Source of the DNA: JBBSUX01 sp038234045
Lineage (GTDB): Bacteria; Pseudomonadota; Gammaproteobacteria; Burkholderiales; Burkholderiaceae_C
Direction of reading: 5' to 3'
DNA: 15,884 nucleotides
Assembly: GCA_038234045.1 (NCBI GenBank)
Contig: JBBSUX010000050.1
Coordinates: 1-15,884, forward strand
The notes beneath the pieces are model-generated. The model was given only the letters and a program-made list of their open reading frames with translations, was not told the origin of the DNA and did not search any database. The stretch's first letter is position 1. Every line of letters begins with the position of its first letter. Position numbers and translations under genes: made by a program. Positions 1 to 8,076 of the stretch are shown here, in pieces.

Positions 1-482
1 CCCGCCGCGCCTTCTTCGAAGCGGCCGAGACTGAACTTCAGCGCTGGCAGCGCCAGCCGCGCCCGCTCTCGCTGCTGCTGATCGATGCCGACCGCTTCAA
101 GAATATCAACGATACCCATGGCCATGCGGTCGGCGATGCGGTGCTGCGCCACATAGCGCGTCTGATGGGCGCAACCTTCCGTCAGGTCGACGTGGTGGCC
201 CGCATCGGAGGCGAGGAGTTTGCCGTGTTGCTTCCCTCGACCGATCTACCGAATGCGCAGCTCGTCGCTGAGCGCCTGCGCGCCGCACTCGAAGCGCAGC
301 CAACGCCGACCGACGCCGGCCCGGTCGCCTGCACTGTGAGCATCGGCATCGCAACGATGGATGACGCAACCCCAAGCGTCGAAGCGCTGCTTATACGCGG
401 CGATGCAGCCCTCTACGCGGCCAAGCATAGCGGCCGCAACCGGATCCGCGGGCCAGTGACGGCAGTTGCCGGGCTGGGCTGA
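1..482 (+). CDS. Diguanylate cyclase GGDEF domain, C-terminal part (5' end outside window)
   Basis: The reading frame is open from the left edge (codons start at base 3) to TGA at 480-482. It translates to most of a GGDEF domain, which condenses two GTP into the second messenger c-di-GMP. Visible signatures are RRAFFEAAE at the very start (the usual helix after the DxLTGLxNRR motif), the metal/GTP-binding LLLIDADRFKNIND stretch with HGHAVGD, and the active site GGEEF preceded by RIGG. An RQVD sits exactly five residues before GGEEF, which is the spacing of the RxxD inhibitory site for product feedback. The C-terminus DAALYAAKHSGRNRI is typical. The sensory N-terminus lies off the window, so the input signal is unknown. 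The frame ends 12 bases before a truncated acyl-CoA synthetase remnant. Confidence 0.93.
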   Translation, partial: RRAFFEAAETELQRWQRQPRPLSLLLIDADRFKNINDTHGHAVGDAVLRHIARLMGATFRQVDVVARIGGEEFAVLLPSTDLPNAQLVAERLRAALEAQPTPTDAGPVACTVSIGIATMDDATPSVEALLIRGDAALYAAKHSGRNRIRGPVTAVAGLG

Positions 483-493
483 GCGATTCACGC

Positions 494-865
494 GTGCACT
501 ACGCGATGCAAGACCGCGTCGAGTGGCTGACCGCCACAAGCTTCCGCATCGGCGGCCGGCTCGATACGGCCGTGCAGGTAGGCGGCATCAACGTTTTTCC
601 GGAGCGGGTGCGGCAGGTGATATTGGCCCACCCTGATGTGCGGGAAGCAGCCGTGCGGCCAATGGCGGCGCACGAAGGCCAGCGGCTCAAAGCCTTCATC
701 GTGCCGGCGCCAGGCGCCGAGCTGTCAGCGCTGCGTGAAGATATAGCACGCTGGTTGGGCAGCCGCCTGTCGGCACCCGAACAACCCAAGGCCTTCAACT
801 TCGGCACATCGCTGCCAGTCAACGAGACCGGCAAGGCCTGCGATTGGCCGATCAGCGATGCTTAG
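494..865 (+). pseudogene. C-terminal remnant of an AMP-binding acyl-CoA synthetase (ANL superfamily)
   Basis: This 123-codon frame (GTG at 494, or ATG at 506) encodes only the small C-terminal domain of an adenylate-forming acyl- or aryl-CoA ligase (4-coumarate-CoA ligase type). Visible are the hinge motif GRLD (residues 21-24), the following AVQVGGINVFPERV strand-helix, a DVREAAV segment and the terminal LPVNETGK with the adenylation lysine at about residue 114. The N-terminal domain of several hundred residues with the P-loop and acyl-binding pocket is absent. Homology begins at DRVEWL, about 20 bases after the stop of the upstream GGDEF gene, and no further match is seen in the same frame upstream. 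No clear ribosome binding site precedes either start. It is read as a deletion or rearrangement remnant; a free-standing C-domain protein is the less likely alternative. Confidence 0.75.
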
Positions 866-879
866 CCAAGTTGCGCGAA

Positions 880-913
880 GGCTCCGGTAGCCACACGGTT
901 ACACCGCGGAGCC
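880..913. terminator. Hairpin, possible terminator
   Basis: GGCTCC (880-885) pairs with GGAGCC (908-913), and the stem can be extended by GGT/ACC across a two-base bulge. It lies between the acyl-CoA synthetase remnant (+) and the convergent aldehyde dehydrogenase (-). There is no T tract on either side, so a standard intrinsic terminator is not proven; it may simply be a structured 3' region. Confidence 0.35.
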
Positions 914-963
914 AATAAGCGCTTTGGCGGGGTCAAACAACGGCCGCCAGAACCCCCCTGCTA

Positions 964-2334
964 TCACGCCACGCGAATCAGCTTCTTGTTGACGAACTCC
1001 TGGATGCCAGCGCCCGAGAGTTCACGGCCATAGCCTGAGTTCTTGACGCCGCCAAAAGGCAGGTCGGGCAGCGATACGGCGGCCGAATTGACGAACACCA
1101 TGCCGGTCTCGATGCGGCGCGCCACACGGCGGCCGCGCTCGGCGTCCTCGGTGAACACAGAGCCACCCAGGCCGAAGGGTGAGTTGTTGGCCAGTGCCAC
1201 GGCGGCCGCTTCATCCGGCACCTGAAAAAACAGCGCCACCGGGCCAAAAAATTCTTCGCTGAACATCGGATTGTCTTCGGCGACATCGGTGAGGATCGTG
1301 GGCTGCATGAAGTTGCCCTTCGTGCCCGACACCCGCTCGCCGCCCAGCACCACCTTGGCACCGTGCTTCACGGCGGTTTGCACCTGGTGCTCGAGCTTGT
1401 CCAGCGCCTCGGCCGAACTGAGCGGCGCCAGCGTAGTGCCCTCAGCCATCGGGTCACCCGGCTTGAACTGGGCCATCGCTGCCTTGAACTGATCAAGAAA
1501 AACATCGGCCACGTCGTTGAGCACGATGAAGCGCTTGGACGCGGTGCAGGCCTGGCCCGCATTGCCCATGCGACCGCTGACTGCCTGCTTGACAGCGCGC
1601 GCCATGTCGGCGTCTTCGAGCACGATGAACGCGTCGCTGCCGCCCAGCTCCATGGTCGACTTCTTCAGATTCTTGCCAGCCCGCGCGGCCACGACGGCGC
1701 CTGCCGCTTCACTGCCGGTCAAGGCCACGCCACGCACACGCTCGTCGTCGATCAGCGCGGCCACCTGGTCTTTCGACGCGAACAGATTGGTGTAGCCGCC
1801 GGCGGGCAGGCCAGCGTCGTGCATCAGCTGCTCGAAGGCCAGCGCGCATTGCGGCACGTTGGACGCGTGCTTGACCATCACCACATTGCCGGCCATCAGG
1901 TTCGGCGCGGCAAAGCGGGCGACCTGGTAGTACGGAAAGTTCCACGGCTCGACACCAAACAGCACGCCTATCGGGCTGCTCTCCACCACGGCCTGACCCT
2001 TGTCGGTCTTCAATGGCTCGGGCGCCAGAAACGCCTCGGCATGGTCTGCGTAGTAGTCGATGATGGCGGCGCTGAGCGCCACCTCACCAGCGCTCTGGGC
2101 AATGAGCTTGCCCATCTCCTTGGTAGCCAGCTCGGCCAGGGCCTGCTGGCGCTCGCGCATCAAGGCTGCTGCGCGCTTGAGCACCACCTTTCGCTGCGCG
2201 AAGCTCTGGTCACGCCACGTGTTCTCAAAGCATGCTTGAGCGGCTTGCAGCTTGGCGTGCAGCTGCTGGTCGCTGAGTTCGTCGAAAGACTTCTCTACGG
2301 TGTTGGTGAAGGGGTTGGTGCTGCGGTAGGCCAT
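964..2334 (-). CDS. NAD(P)-dependent aldehyde dehydrogenase, succinate-semialdehyde dehydrogenase type
   Basis: A 456-residue cytosolic enzyme of the aldehyde dehydrogenase superfamily, closest in length and motifs to short succinate-semialdehyde dehydrogenases of the Sad/YneI kind, which oxidise succinate semialdehyde to succinate. The oxyanion asparagine is in EPWNFPYYQ (N132), the cofactor-binding lysine in VMVKHASNVP (K155), the general-base glutamate in MELGGSDAF (E229) and the nucleophilic cysteine in GNAGQACTASKRF (C263). The late EEFFGPVA motif is also present. Full length, no frame damage. ATG start at 2334. A decayed DJ-1/PfpI gene lies immediately upstream on the same strand, so the two probably once formed a unit. 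Exact aldehyde substrate is inferred from family resemblance only. Confidence 0.93.
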   Translation of the reverse strand: MAYRSTNPFTNTVEKSFDELSDQQLHAKLQAAQACFENTWRDQSFAQRKVVLKRAAALMRERQQALAELATKEMGKLIAQSAGEVALSAAIIDYYADHAEAFLAPEPLKTDKGQAVVESSPIGVLFGVEPWNFPYYQVARFAAPNLMAGNVVMVKHASNVPQCALAFEQLMHDAGLPAGGYTNLFASKDQVAALIDDERVRGVALTGSEAAGAVVAARAGKNLKKSTMELGGSDAFIVLEDADMARAVKQAVSGRMGNAGQACTASKRFIVLNDVADVFLDQFKAAMAQFKPGDPMAEGTTLAPLSSAEALDKLEHQVQTAVKHGAKVVLGGERVSGTKGNFMQPTILTDVAEDNPMFSEEFFGPVALFFQVPDEAAAVALANNSPFGLGGSVFTEDAERGRRVARRIETGMVFVNSAAVSLPDLPFGGVKNSGYGRELSGAGIQEFVNKKLIRVA

Positions 2335-2389
2335 CAGGCAGTCCTTTTTTGGTGTTTGGCGGTTTCAGATATGCGTGGGCAGGGTCGGC

Positions 2390-2592
2390 TCAGCGCTTGG
2401 CCTGGCGAGCCAGCAGCGCATGCGCGGCCGGCGCCGAGGAGGCTGGGTTCTGGCCTGTAATGAGCGCACCATCGGTCACCACGTGGGGTTGCCAATCGGC
2501 GCTCTTGCTGTACACCCCGCCGCTCTCCTCCAAGCGGTTTTGCACCAGAAACGGCACCACCTCGGTCAGGCCAGCAGCATCAGGATGTTCAT
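2390..2592 (-). pseudogene. DJ-1/PfpI-family (type 1 glutamine amidotransferase-like) gene with large internal deletion
   Basis: The ATG at 2590-2592 has an AAGGA ribosome binding site nine bases upstream and starts MNILMLL, the usual N-terminus of DJ-1/PfpI/Hsp31-like proteins. After eight codons this frame meets TGA (2566-2568). In another frame, starting at about 2571, the conserved C-terminus of the same family follows: LTEVVPFLVQNRLEESGG, then WQPHVVTDG and LITGQNPASS, ending at 2390. Some 150-170 residues that should lie between, including the nucleophile-elbow cysteine, are missing and the two ends are out of frame. The gene is therefore a deletion scar. Family members act as glyoxalases, deglycases or chaperones; no such activity can remain here. 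Confidence 0.8.
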
Positions 2593-2978
2593 GGAGGTTC
2601 CTTGAGATTGTGATTGTGGTTGGCGGGGGAGGCTCTTGGCGGGAGTCTGCGAAGCAGAGTGCAAAGAAGGCGTTGCAAGCGTGATCGACAGCACTTTTGG
2701 CAACTGCGCCTTGTCGCTTGCGCCCTCGATACTTCCGAGCCATTGAGCTTGGCGCTTCACGCGCCAGTGCACGTGACGAGGCTAGCTTGAAGGGCCGTAG
2801 GACAAGACCACAGGCACGGAAATACATCCAACACCGACAACGCGACCGTAAGAGGCCTAAGTGGGCGGCGTGGCAGTCCCCTCATATGGGGTTCAGCGCC
2901 GACAACGTTCAGAAACCAGGCGAGGACTTTGAAGGCACTGGTCAAAGTCGTGCGCCCGGCACCAATTAGCTGTCACAG
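2593..2978. other. Gene-free stretch of about 390 bp
   Basis: This interval between the DJ-1/PfpI scar and the diguanylate cyclase has short open frames on both strands, none with recognisable family motifs or a convincing start site. It is less GC-rich and less codon-like than the flanks. It presumably holds the promoter of the diguanylate cyclase, but I cannot point to -35/-10 boxes with confidence. Confidence 0.5.
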
Positions 2979-4229
2979 TTGCAGCTTACGCACCGTGTCG
3001 TTCCAACACGTCTGGCGCGCCGCGGTCGGTTTGCCCCAATTGACATCTGGCCGCCTCAAACCCCTGGACAATCGTTGAACTCACAGCCCACGCTCCCCCT
3101 TGATCTGGAACGAGCCGCCCGCGAGACAGGCTTCGAGCAGGGCGTGCAGGCCATGCGCCGCACGCTTTCGACGACGCCCTTTGGCTGGATACTGGTGGGC
3201 TGGATTTGCTGGGGCCACGTGCCGCACAACCTGCTGCTGGGATGGCTGGGCCTGTTCATGTCGACCTGGACGCTGGCGCAGATCCTGCTTCGCTGGGTGA
3301 TCCGCAACGGCTCGAATCCCGTCCGTCACTCCACCTGGGTGATGGGTGCCGCGATCCTCGACGGCGCTGCCTGGGGTTTGATGTTCGGCTTGCTGACCGG
3401 TCGTGATCCCGTGCTCGACGCTTGGCTAGGGGCCGTGCTGGTCGGAGTCGCCGCAGTCAACGCACCCGTTTACCTCACCCTCCCGCGCTGCTTCCGGGCC
3501 CTGCTAACGGCAATGTGGCTGGATGCGCTGCTAGGCTGGGTGCTGCATCTGCAGCAGCTCAGCGTGATGCAGACCTTCATCGGTCTGAGCGTGTTCATGG
3601 CGCTGCTAGGTTTTTACATGAAGTCGATCTCCCAGCGAGTGCTTGACGGCATACGGCTTCAGCTGGCGAACGAGGCGCTGACCGAACAACTGCGGCAGGC
3701 ATTGCAGCTCGTGGAGCAGGATGCAGTCACCGACGCACTGACCGGTCAGCCCAACCGCCGCGCACTCGATCTGCTGATGGATCAGCAGATCGCATTGGCG
3801 GAGCGCAGCATGCAGCCGTTCTCGCTGTTGATGCTCGACATTGACCATTTCAAGCCGATCAATGACAGGCATGGCCATGGCGTCGGCGACGACGCCTTGA
3901 GGGCGTTTGCATTACGCGTACGCGAACATCTGCGTGCGGGCGACGTCTGCGCCCGATTTGGTGGCGAAGAGTTCGTCGTCGTGCTTCCCGCAACCGATCT
4001 GCCTGCAGCCCTCGAAATTGCCGAACGCTTGCGACACGCCGTGGCCGATAGTGCACTGCTGGTAGAGCCAGCTTTAACCGCGACCGTGTCGATTGGTGCC
4101 GCCGAGTTCAGCAAAGGGCTCACGCCGCAGCAACTGCTGAACATGGCCGATGAGGCTGTGTATTCCGCCAAGAAAAATGGCCGCAATCAGGTCCGTTTCT
4201 ACAAACCCGTGCCTGCGAACGCCGATTGA
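2979..4229 (+). CDS. Membrane-anchored diguanylate cyclase (GGDEF)
   Basis: A complete 416-residue diguanylate cyclase making c-di-GMP at the inner membrane. Residues about 66-215 contain several hydrophobic stretches (around 68-88, 88-108, 121-140, 146-166, 170-190 and 197-214), consistent with five or six membrane helices. A short coiled linker follows at about 220-250, then the GGDEF domain: DALTGQPNRR (252-261), MLDIDHFKPIND with the metal-binding Asp, and GGEEF at 328-332. R319 to D322 (RAGD), five residues before GGEEF, forms an intact inhibitory site. The membrane part resembles no named sensor module I can identify. The start is uncertain: 2979 is a TTG without a Shine-Dalgarno sequence, and a later TTG (about 3075) or the ATG at 3153 could be used; the latter would still keep all membrane helices. 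Confidence 0.92.
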   Translation: MQLTHRVVPTRLARRGRFAPIDIWPPQTPGQSLNSQPTLPLDLERAARETGFEQGVQAMRRTLSTTPFGWILVGWICWGHVPHNLLLGWLGLFMSTWTLAQILLRWVIRNGSNPVRHSTWVMGAAILDGAAWGLMFGLLTGRDPVLDAWLGAVLVGVAAVNAPVYLTLPRCFRALLTAMWLDALLGWVLHLQQLSVMQTFIGLSVFMALLGFYMKSISQRVLDGIRLQLANEALTEQLRQALQLVEQDAVTDALTGQPNRRALDLLMDQQIALAERSMQPFSLLMLDIDHFKPINDRHGHGVGDDALRAFALRVREHLRAGDVCARFGGEEFVVVLPATDLPAALEIAERLRHAVADSALLVEPALTATVSIGAAEFSKGLTPQQLLNMADEAVYSAKKNGRNQVRFYKPVPANAD

Positions 4230-4253
4230 CGAGCGCTCAGCCCGCCACCCATC

Positions 4254-5387
4254 TCACCCCAGCGCCCGCTGAATCAGCAAGCGCTGAATATCCGAAGTCC
4301 CCTCATAAATCTGGCATACCCGCACGTCCCGGTAAATCCGCTCGACTGGAAAGTCCGACAGCACACCATAACCGCCCAAGGTCTGGATGGCAGCGCTGCA
4401 AACCCCTTCCGCCATTTCACTGGCAAATAGTTTGGCCATTGCGGCTTCTTTGAGACAGGGGCGGCCGGCGTCGCGCAGGACTGCGGCGTGCCACACCAGT
4501 TGGCGGGCGGATTCGATCTGTGTCGCGCAGTCGGCTAGGCGAAAGCCCACGGCCTGGTGCTGCAGGATGGGCCGGCCGAAAGTTGTGCGCTCTTTGGCGT
4601 ATTGCAGCGCCACATCGAACGCGCTGCGCGCCATGCCAACACTCTGCGCAGCGATGCCGATGCGGCCGCCTTCGAGGCCACCGAGGGCTATTCTGTAGCC
4701 CTCGCCTTCGGCGCCGATGCGGCTCTCCTGCGCCACCTGGCAGCCATCGAACTGGATCAGCGCCGTGTCGCTGCTGTGCTGACCGATCTTGTCTTCCAGA
4801 CGAGCGACGGTGTAGCCCGGCGCGTCGGTGGGCACCAGGAAAGCGCTCAACCCGCGCTTGCCGGCGGCTGCATCGGTCACCGCGATGACGATGGCCACCT
4901 GCGCGTTCTTGCCGCTGGTGATGAATTGTTTGCTGCCGTCGATCACATAGCTGCCGTCAGCCTGCTTTTTGGCAGTGGTGCGCAGGCTTGATGCGTCGCT
5001 GCCGGCTTGCGGCTCGGTAAGACAGAAGGCGCCGAGCATCTTGCCCTGCGCCAACGGCTCGAGCCATTTGCGCTTTTGCTCGGCATTGCCGTAGCACATC
5101 AGGATGGCGTTGACCGGGCAATTGGTAACGCTGATGACTGTGCTGGTTCCGCCGTCGCCAGCGGCGATTTCTTCCAGCACCAGTGCCAGACTCAGGTAAT
5201 CGAGCCCGGCGCCACCGTCATCTTCCGGCACGCAGATACCGTAGGCGCCGAGCGCGGCCAGCCCTTTGTGTGCGGCATGGGGAAAGGTGTGCTCACGGTC
5301 CCACTGCGCGGCGTGCGGCCACAGCTCTTGCTGGGCGAAGTCGCGCACCGCGTCGCGGATGGCTTCCTGGTCGGGGGTCAGCAACAT
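4254..5387 (-). CDS. Acyl-CoA dehydrogenase
   Basis: A 377-residue FAD-dependent acyl-CoA dehydrogenase, the size of the short/medium-chain and butyryl-CoA class, which introduces the alpha-beta double bond in acyl-CoA thioesters and passes electrons to electron transfer flavoprotein. Signature 1 is AFCLTEPQAGSD (120-131), which contacts FAD; the ITSG segment follows. Signature 2 region includes QTLGGYGVLSDFPVER. The catalytic base is the glutamate in QIYEGTSDIQR (E362). ATG at 5385-5387 has an AGGA about ten bases upstream. It begins 26 bases after the stop of the SDR gene on the same strand, so the two are probably co-transcribed. Chain-length preference cannot be read from the sequence with confidence. 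Confidence 0.95.
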   Translation of the reverse strand: MLLTPDQEAIRDAVRDFAQQELWPHAAQWDREHTFPHAAHKGLAALGAYGICVPEDDGGAGLDYLSLALVLEEIAAGDGGTSTVISVTNCPVNAILMCYGNAEQKRKWLEPLAQGKMLGAFCLTEPQAGSDASSLRTTAKKQADGSYVIDGSKQFITSGKNAQVAIVIAVTDAAAGKRGLSAFLVPTDAPGYTVARLEDKIGQHSSDTALIQFDGCQVAQESRIGAEGEGYRIALGGLEGGRIGIAAQSVGMARSAFDVALQYAKERTTFGRPILQHQAVGFRLADCATQIESARQLVWHAAVLRDAGRPCLKEAAMAKLFASEMAEGVCSAAIQTLGGYGVLSDFPVERIYRDVRVCQIYEGTSDIQRLLIQRALG

Positions 5388-5413
5388 GGCGGCTATTCCT
5401 TCTTATTCCTTCA

Positions 5414-6082
5414 TCACCAGGTCGGGTAGCGCGTGCCGTCGTACAGCACGAAGCCGCCGCGGTCAGCGGGCGTCAGGCTATCGATCACGGCGCGCATGCC
5501 AGTAACGCTCGTCTGCGCACTGATGGCTGCGCCGCTGCCGCCCATATCGGTTTGCACCCAGCCGGGCGATAGCGCCACGAGCGTCGCGCGTGGGTAGTTG
5601 TGCTGAGCGCTGGCCACCGCCATGTTGAGCGCGGCCTTGCTGACGCGGTATACCCACGAGTTGCTGGCACCGACGCCTTCGATGCGGCCCATGGTGCTGC
5701 TGACAAAAGCGAAGGTACCACCCGCCGCCTCCACCAGCGGCGCCAACTGCGGGAGGGCCTGCATGGCGCCGAGCACGTTGGTGTGCATGAGGTGGTCGAA
5801 ATCCTCGCGCGTAGGCGGCGTGGTGGCATCGGCCCGTACGAGGACGCCGGCCACGTACAACGCAATGTCGATCTTCTCGCCATCGAGTTGCTGCGCCAGG
5901 CCGCTGACGCTGGCGGCATCGGTCACATCAAGCTCCAAGGGCTCAGCGCCGAGTTCGCGCAGGTGTGCCAAGCCGGCTTCGTCACGCGCGGTGGCGATAA
6001 CGCGCTCACCCGCTTCGCAATACTGCCGCACAAATTCAAGACCGATGCCGCGCGATGCGCCCAGGATCAAAACATTCGCCAT
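5414..6082 (-). CDS. SDR-family oxidoreductase (C-factor-like)
   Basis: A 222-residue short-chain dehydrogenase/reductase. The nucleotide-binding motif GASRGIG is at residues 8-14, LDVTD at 51-55, the active-site serine lies in FVSSTMG (S129), and the catalytic pair is in YRVSK (Y145, K149). The NNAG motif is replaced by YVAG, a known variation in small SDRs of the C-factor type. A longer frame starts at a TTG at 6097, but AAGGAG sits six bases before the ATG at 6080-6082, which decides the start. It is followed after 26 bases by an acyl-CoA dehydrogenase, suggesting joint use in acyl or alcohol metabolism. Substrate unknown. Confidence 0.92.
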   Translation of the reverse strand: MANVLILGASRGIGLEFVRQYCEAGERVIATARDEAGLAHLRELGAEPLELDVTDAASVSGLAQQLDGEKIDIALYVAGVLVRADATTPPTREDFDHLMHTNVLGAMQALPQLAPLVEAAGGTFAFVSSTMGRIEGVGASNSWVYRVSKAALNMAVASAQHNYPRATLVALSPGWVQTDMGGSGAAISAQTSVTGMRAVIDSLTPADRGGFVLYDGTRYPTW

Positions 6083-6118
6083 CACCACTCCTTGCAATAA
6101 TCAATGAAAAGTGCCTTT

Positions 6119-6170
6119 AGCGCATGTCTCGTAAGCGCTACCAGCAATCAATTAAATAGCGATTTTCGCT
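6119..6170. repeat. Dispersed palindromic repeat, copy 1
   Basis: AGCGC (6119-6123) and GCGCT (6135-6139) form an inverted pair, followed by ACCAGCAATC and then a perfect hairpin AGCGA-TTT-TCGCT (6158-6170). The section 6119-6149 aligns without gaps to 13429-13459, including 13 identical consecutive bases AAGCGCTACCAGC. It occupies the gap between aceK and the downstream SDR. I recognise the general pattern as a common intergenic repeat of Comamonadaceae (knowledge from memory). Confidence 0.6.
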
Positions 6171-6227
6171 GCTTGCAGCTTGCGTTGCTTGGACGTATTG
6201 CGCCAGCCGCGCAGCCATCAATATCCA

Positions 6228-8027
6228 TCACCGCGTGAACCGTTTCTCCTGCTCGTACGGGAAGACGTCGTACACGAACCCCGCCTGCACGCTCTCCTTG
6301 TGCTGCTGCCAGAAGGCCACGTCGAGCAGGTCGGCGTGGTGCGCCATGAAGGCTTCGCGCACGGCGTCGTTGCCCAGCAAAAACGGGGCAAAGGTTTCGG
6401 GGAACACATCTTTTGGCCCGACGCTGTACCAGACCTCGCCCGACATTTCTTCCTCCTCGTTGCGCGGCTCGGGCACGCGGCGGAAGTTGCAGTCGGTGAT
6501 GTATTCAATCTCGTCATAGTCGTAGAACACGACCTTGCCGTTCCTGGTGATGCCGAAGTTCTTCCACAGCATGTCGCCGGGGAAAATATTGGCGGCCACC
6601 AGATCCTTGATGGCATTGCCGTATTCGATGACGCTTTTTTCCATGCGCTCGTGGGCTGCAGGGCTCTCGAGGCCGGTATCGAACTGTTCCTGCAGATAAA
6701 GGTTCAGCGGGATCATCCGCCGCTCGATATACAGGTGCTTGACGATCACTTCGGTCTGGCCATCCCCATCGCGGTCCGAGATTTCGAGCTGGCTGGGCGC
6801 AAACTTTTCGATCTCGGCGATCAGCTCGTCGGTGAAGCGCTCACGTGGAAACGCCACCTCGCTGTACTCCAGCGTTTCCGCCATGCGGCCGACGCGGTCG
6901 TGCTGCTTAACCAGCAGATATTTGCCCTTGATCTGCTCTCGCGTGGTGTCCTTGGGCGGCGGATAAAAATCCTTGATGAGCTTGAACACATACGGAAAGC
7001 TCGGCAGATCGAACACCAGCATCACCATGCCCTTGATGCCGGGCGCAATGCGAAATTTGTCGCTGCTGTGGCACAGGTGGTGCAGAAATTCGCGATAGAA
7101 AAGTGTCTTGCCTTGCTTGGCCAGGCCGAGCGCGTTGTAGAGCTCCGCGCGGGGTTTGCGCGGCATCAGCGAGCGCAGGAACTGCACCGTGGCCGAAGGC
7201 ACCTCCATATCGACCATGAAGTAGGCGCGGGCGAAGGAGAACAGCATCTGCAGCTCATCCTCACCGAACAGCACGGTGTCGATCACGAGCGGGCCGGGGC
7301 CGGTGTCGCTGGCATGCAGGATGGGCAGCGCAAAGGGTAATTCGACAAAGCCGTTGATGACTTTGCCCACCACATAGGCGCCCTTGTTGCGGTAAAAAAG
7401 GCTGGAGAGCACCTGCAACTGGAAGTTGGCGCGCAGCTTGGCCTGGCCGCGCCGTGCGGTCATGGCTTGCACCACCTTTGCCGCGTCCTGCGGCAGATCC
7501 GCAAAGCGCGCATTGAGCTGAAAATCTTCGACCATTGCCACCACGGTTTCCTGCAGCGTTTCCGGCGTGGGGTAATAGGGCCGGTAGGTTGGCAAGGCGC
7601 CGGATTCGTCGTCTTCCAGATACTCGGTACTGACCGCTGGCCGCACGAAGATGAAATCGTTGTGGAAGTGCGTGCGGTGCAGAATTTTGGTGGTGACCGA
7701 ATTGAAGAAGGTCTCGGCGAGCTCGGGCTGGCGGTGGTTCACCAGAAGGCCGATGAAGTGCAGCTTGGCCTGATGCCACACATCCATCGGTTGATCGCCC
7801 GCCTTGAATTCACGCTCGAGCCGCGTGACGGCTTCCTTCACCCGCAGATCGTAGAACTCGATGCGCTCGCGCTGGGCGCGCTGCTGGGCATGCCAGTCAG
7901 CTGTCTCGAACCGGTGCTTGGCGCGCGCCGATTCGATGCGAAAAAGCCGGTAGTGACGGTTGAAGCCATCGACCATTGCCTTGGCGATGTCATAGGCGAC
8001 GGTCGAATCAAGGCGTTGGGGAAACAT
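6228..8027 (-). CDS. aceK: Isocitrate dehydrogenase kinase/phosphatase
   Basis: AceK phosphorylates isocitrate dehydrogenase to switch it off on acetate or fatty acids, sending isocitrate to the glyoxylate shunt, and also dephosphorylates it. The 599-residue product has the family N-terminus (AYDIAKAMVDGF), the APGIKGMVM loop (328-336), the ATP-contacting lysine in VFKLIKD (K349), HLYIERRMIPLN, and the catalytic FPGDMLWKN (D485) and FYDYDE (D503) motifs. Spacing from K349 to D485 and D503 matches K336, D457 and D475 of the E. coli enzyme. The position of E. coli D371, linked to phosphatase activity, is Glu here (E384, RMAETLEY). Start: MFPQRLD at 8027 fits the family; a longer frame to 8144 would overlap the carbonic anhydrase gene. 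It follows that gene after 49 bases and may share its transcript. Confidence 0.97.
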   Translation of the reverse strand: MFPQRLDSTVAYDIAKAMVDGFNRHYRLFRIESARAKHRFETADWHAQQRAQRERIEFYDLRVKEAVTRLEREFKAGDQPMDVWHQAKLHFIGLLVNHRQPELAETFFNSVTTKILHRTHFHNDFIFVRPAVSTEYLEDDESGALPTYRPYYPTPETLQETVVAMVEDFQLNARFADLPQDAAKVVQAMTARRGQAKLRANFQLQVLSSLFYRNKGAYVVGKVINGFVELPFALPILHASDTGPGPLVIDTVLFGEDELQMLFSFARAYFMVDMEVPSATVQFLRSLMPRKPRAELYNALGLAKQGKTLFYREFLHHLCHSSDKFRIAPGIKGMVMLVFDLPSFPYVFKLIKDFYPPPKDTTREQIKGKYLLVKQHDRVGRMAETLEYSEVAFPRERFTDELIAEIEKFAPSQLEISDRDGDGQTEVIVKHLYIERRMIPLNLYLQEQFDTGLESPAAHERMEKSVIEYGNAIKDLVAANIFPGDMLWKNFGITRNGKVVFYDYDEIEYITDCNFRRVPEPRNEEEEMSGEVWYSVGPKDVFPETFAPFLLGNDAVREAFMAHHADLLDVAFWQQHKESVQAGFVYDVFPYEQEKRFTR

Positions 8028-8076
8028 GGGCGATAGCCACGATCGGCGTGGAGCGAATGAAGCGGTGGCAGGCGAT

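Noticed and set aside
1363..2460. Long open frame (365 codons) on the plus strand opposite the aldehyde dehydrogenase
   Set aside because: It is the antisense of a gene with complete catalytic motifs, rich in His/Arg/Leu/Gly as expected from reversed GC-rich codons, and matches no family.
2697..2969. 90-codon plus-strand frame upstream of the diguanylate cyclase
   Set aside because: Arg/Gln/Lys-rich without motifs, no ribosome binding site and no family resemblance; treated as non-coding.
6083..6097. TTG start of the small SDR at 6097
   Set aside because: The AAGGAG ribosome binding site lies inside that extension and is correctly spaced for the ATG at 6082.
6180..7340. Long open frame (386 codons) on the plus strand opposite aceK
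   Set aside because: Antisense shadow of a fully conserved aceK; composition is that of reversed codons and there is no motif.
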